Source of the DNA: Candidatus Woesearchaeota archaeon
GTDB taxonomy: Archaea > Nanobdellota > Nanobdellia > Woesearchaeales > UBA12501
Assembly: GCA_016177345.1 (NCBI GenBank)
Contig: JACOVM010000097.1
Location: 1 to 23,108 of the forward strand
DNA length: 23,108 bases
Reading direction: 5' to 3'
The translations under genes were made by a program, and so were the position numbers. The notes beneath the pieces were generated by a model. The model was given only the letters and a program-made list of their open reading frames with translations, was not told where the DNA came from and searched no databases. Positions 21,131 to 23,108 of the stretch are shown here, in pieces (position 1 is the first letter of the stretch; each line of letters opens with the position of its first letter).

Positions 21131-21141
21131 GGTTTATATTC
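21131..21141 (-). promoter_or_regulatory. TATA box, leaderless start at 21110
   Basis: The minus strand reads GAATATAAACC, centred 26 bases before the ATG. Confidence 0.6.
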
Positions 21142-21219
21142 CTTGTGATATGGGCGGGCCCTGTAGAAAATCTTTCTTCGTTTTTAGTCGTAAAGCCGTT
21201 GATTTTGGCTAAAAAACAC

Positions 21220-21337
21220 AGATTTTTGGCGCCGCCGTGGTTTTCTTTGAAAACTTTATTTTTTCCCCACCTTGCCCGGGCATGGTGGGGAAAAAATAAA
21301 CTTAAACTGTGTTTAAGCACAGCGGTGCCAAAAATCT
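21220..21337. repeat. Four-way-junction palindromic element
   Basis: The outer helix pairs 21220-21239 with 21318-21337 (20 positions, one G/T wobble at 21231/21326 and one C/A mismatch at 21236/21321). Inside are three arms in direct contact: 21240-21245 with 21249-21254 (triloop TTT), 21255-21271 with 21284-21300 (17 perfect pairs, then TGC/GCA with a CCGG loop after one mismatch) and 21301-21307 with 21311-21317 (triloop TGT). No base is left unpaired at the junction. Each strand has one wobble and one mismatch, so DNA or either RNA could fold. It lies between the AAA and helicase genes. Confidence 0.9.
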
Positions 21338-21386
21338 AGACAACTTCTTCTACAGAGCCATTCTGCGGCAACTGATGATTAGATGA

Positions 21387-22727
21387 TTATCGTCTCCAGG
21401 ATCGATGCTTGAACCTGCTGCGATTATTCTGCGTGCCAAAGCGCCTATTTCCCCCTCCAAAACCGCCTCTCCTGCCTTGGTCTGTTTGGAGAACACGGAC
21501 ACGATCAACCTCGGGAACGTCAACCCGCCTGATCGCAAATTGGTGGCGGCTGTTCTGGAGCCGGCCAAACTGGTCATAATCGGATTCGCTGAGAAGGTTA
21601 ACTACTTTTCCTTCTTCGCCAGCCCGCGCTGTTCTGCCAATTCGATGGACATAATCATCAGGGTCTTTTGGAATCTCATAATTGTAGACATGTGACACAT
21701 TGTCAATGTGAAGCCCGCGAGCTGCAACGTCAGTACAGACAAGCACTATTTGGTTTCCCTCTTTGAACTGCTGGATGGTTCTGGTGCGCTTGTTCTGCGC
21801 GAACCCGCCGTGAATGGCAATCGCATCGATGCCATTCGTACGAAGATTTTTGACAACAAAGTCAGTTGTTCTCCTGGTGTTGCAAAAAACCATGATAAGA
21901 GTGAACGGCTCGCTTTTCATAAGGTGGACAAGAAGGGAAAGCTTCATGTTCGTTGGAACATTATAATAAACCTGCTCCATTTTTGTGGGGTCAACATGCC
22001 GCCGGGCTTGCACCCGGATCGGATTATTCATGTACTTTGTCGTCAGCCGAACGATTTGTGGCGGAAAGGTTGCAGAGAAAAACAAGGTTTGCTTTCTGTT
22101 GCGGCAGGCAGACATGATCTTTTCAATATCCTCAATAAAGCCCATGTCAAGCATTCGGTCTGCTTCATCAAGCACGAGGACGTTGACGTTAAGAAGATTA
22201 ATGGTGCGGCGCTGAAGATGGTCGTTCAATCGCCCTGGCGTTGCAACAACAATATTTGCCTGGCCCAAGGCATGGATTTGCGGTTCCATACCAACACCAC
22301 CATAGACAGAGATGATCCGTAATTGTTTTTGAAAAGAAATCTGGCAAAGAGAGTCTTTCACTTGTTCTGCAAGCTCTCGTGTTGGAGTAAGGATGAGGGC
22401 TTGCAAGCCAGCACTAGGTACTGTGCGCTCAATGACCCCGCAGCCAAAGGCAAGCGTCTTTCCAGATCCTGTTGCAGATTCACCAACCACATCCTTACCC
22501 GCGAGAATTGGGGGGATTGCATTGGTCTGAATCTGGGTCGGCTCCGTGTAGCCCATGCGCTGAATTGCAGCAAGCAGCTGCTGGCTCAGATGAAATTGAT
22601 GAAATGCGTTATGTTCTGCATTCTGGTGATGGTGTGCATTCTGAGATGTATTTGCGCTTTGAGATGTATCTTGAGATTTATTTTGATGAATAGTATTTAC
22701 TTGTGTATTTACTTGTAACGTGTTCAT
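21387..22727 (-). CDS. DEAD-box RNA helicase
   Basis: This 446-residue ATP-dependent RNA helicase contains the Q-motif region GYTEPTQIQ, motif I ATGSGKT, motif Ia PTRELAEQ, motif Ib TPGR, motif II VLDEADRMLDMGF, motif III SAT, motif V TDVAARGLHI and motif VI HRIGRTARAG, all intact. The first 35 residues are Asn/Gln/His/Thr-rich low complexity. The C-terminus is Arg/Gly-rich (RRGGFGGGNRRFG), typical of non-specific RNA binding. A strong AGGAGG (22735-22740) precedes the ATG, and the 5' region is long and structured. The cold-shock-domain gene lies just upstream on the same strand, suggesting a shared job in unfolding RNA at low temperature. Confidence 0.95.
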   Translation of the reverse strand: MNTLQVNTQVNTIHQNKSQDTSQSANTSQNAHHHQNAEHNAFHQFHLSQQLLAAIQRMGYTEPTQIQTNAIPPILAGKDVVGESATGSGKTLAFGCGVIERTVPSAGLQALILTPTRELAEQVKDSLCQISFQKQLRIISVYGGVGMEPQIHALGQANIVVATPGRLNDHLQRRTINLLNVNVLVLDEADRMLDMGFIEDIEKIMSACRNRKQTLFFSATFPPQIVRLTTKYMNNPIRVQARRHVDPTKMEQVYYNVPTNMKLSLLVHLMKSEPFTLIMVFCNTRRTTDFVVKNLRTNGIDAIAIHGGFAQNKRTRTIQQFKEGNQIVLVCTDVAARGLHIDNVSHVYNYEIPKDPDDYVHRIGRTARAGEEGKVVNLLSESDYDQFGRLQNSRHQFAIRRVDVPEVDRVRVLQTDQGRRGGFGGGNRRFGTQNNRSRFKHRSWRR

Positions 22728-22747
22728 TAGTATTCCTCCTCAATGTA

Positions 22748-22777
22748 CCACCGATGCACCACCCTTTAAGGCGGTGG
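22748..22777 (-). promoter_or_regulatory. Alternative hairpins in the helicase leader
   Basis: As minus-strand RNA, the CCACC at 22777-22773 can pair with GGUGG at 22763-22759 or, with one more base pair, at 22753-22748. The two pairings exclude each other, and the second ends 8 bases before the AGGAGG site. This could form a switch or thermosensor. Confidence 0.45.
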
Positions 22778-22818
22778 AGAAAAAGCGAGATGGCTCGTGA
22801 GGAGCAAATGCTTTTTCT
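22778..22818 (-). promoter_or_regulatory. 9-bp stem in the helicase leader
   Basis: AGAAAAAGC (22778-22786) pairs with GCTTTTTCT (22810-22818). Inside is a smaller GCTC/GAGC stem (22793-22796, 22802-22805). It lies upstream of the alternative hairpins in the 196-base gap after the cold-shock gene. Confidence 0.5.
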
Positions 22819-22825
22819 TTTCACC

Positions 22826-22841
22826 AACAATAGTTATTGTT
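22826..22841. promoter_or_regulatory. 16-bp palindrome between csp and helicase
   Basis: AACAATAGTTATTGTT is an inverted repeat with 7-bp arms and a GT centre. It could be a protein-binding site or part of the readthrough RNA. Confidence 0.5.
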
Positions 22842-22923
22842 TTTTGATGGTAGATGTTCTTTGAATTACTTGTCCAATTATTATGTATCCAGTTATTTTC
22901 ATTCAAAACTGAATTTACCCTTT

Positions 22924-23108
22924 CTACCCTTTTTTGACGCGAACTGCCTTGAGGCCACGATCGCCTTGTTCAACTTCAAATGTTACAGCGTCCTGGTCTC
23001 GAATAGAAGCTCCTTCTTGAAGGCCGCTTTGATGAACAAAATATTCTTTGCCATCCTCTCCAACAATAAATCCAAATCGTTTTGCTTCGTTAAAAAACTT
23101 TACTGTTC
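22924..23108 (-). CDS. Cold-shock domain protein (partial, start beyond window)
   Basis: This is all but the first two or three residues of a CspA-like protein of about 64 residues. It has TVKFFNEAKRFGFIVGEDG, with the RNP1-like KRFGFI and the RNP2-like EYFVHQSGL, followed by VTFEVEQGDRGLKAVRVKKG. It is an OB-fold single-stranded nucleic-acid binder that acts as an RNA chaperone. Classical RNP1 is KGFGFI, so the Arg replacing Gly is a small difference. Such domains are patchy in archaea. It lies 196 bases before the helicase on the same strand. Confidence 0.93.
   Translation of the reverse strand, partial: TVKFFNEAKRFGFIVGEDGKEYFVHQSGLQEGASIRDQDAVTFEVEQGDRGLKAVRVKKG

Noticed and set aside
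21111..21320. 70-codon N-terminal extension of the AAA ATPase
   Set aside because: It reads through the palindromic element and the TATA box. The TATA is 26 bases before the inner ATG, which is therefore the likely start.
1..23108. CRISPR arrays, rRNA or tRNA genes, complete insertion sequences
   Set aside because: No regular repeat-spacer pattern, no tRNA T-arm or cloverleaf with anticodon, and no transposase ORF was seen. The palindromes noted lack any of these.

Overview
The window is chromosomal archaeal DNA. The translation genes are of archaeal/eukaryotic type (EF-1 alpha, EF-2 with the diphthamide histidine, uS10, eL24, eS28, L7Ae) and promoters are TATA-box type. Compact genes, several tiny lipoproteins and many unassignable proteins suggest a DPANN archaeon, perhaps Woesearchaeota-like. 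That placement is inferred from protein style only.

Layout. Positions 1-6720, all on the minus strand, hold the translation block: L7Ae-eS28-eL24-NDK, then EF-2, then EF-1 alpha and uS10. The 1 kb gap between EF-2 and EF-1 alpha has no ordinary gene, but it carries two Shine-Dalgarno-led micro-ORFs of opposite charge and several strong hairpins. Positions 6720-7040 form a gene-free region rich in palindromes. Positions 7040-8600 encode two secreted lipoproteins. Positions 8640-11820 carry small and unknown proteins, a SAM-binding enzyme overlapping a DUF357 protein, and an orphan UPF0175 antitoxin-like gene. Positions 11840-16320 carry a SIMPL-domain protein, a lipoprotein, a TraB-like membrane protein, a TrmB-family regulator divergent from a small lipoprotein, and a methyltransferase. 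Positions 16320-18170 hold a flavoprotein disulfide reductase overlapping a VKOR (disulfide chemistry). Positions 18240-18690 hold a HicBA toxin-antitoxin pair. Positions 18760-21110 hold a YgfZ-like protein and an AAA ATPase. Positions 21387 to the end hold a DEAD-box helicase behind a cold-shock protein, a plausible RNA-chaperone pair.

Two expression styles are visible. Translation genes and the helicase have GGAGG-type Shine-Dalgarno sites and leaders. About a dozen accessory genes have a TATA box centred 25-27 bp before the start codon, so they should be leaderless.

The most unusual feature is at 21220-21337: a 118-base element that folds on paper into a four-way junction with three arms and no unpaired base at the junction. 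Other palindromic elements, including one family with a covarying loop, occupy the other large intergenic gaps.
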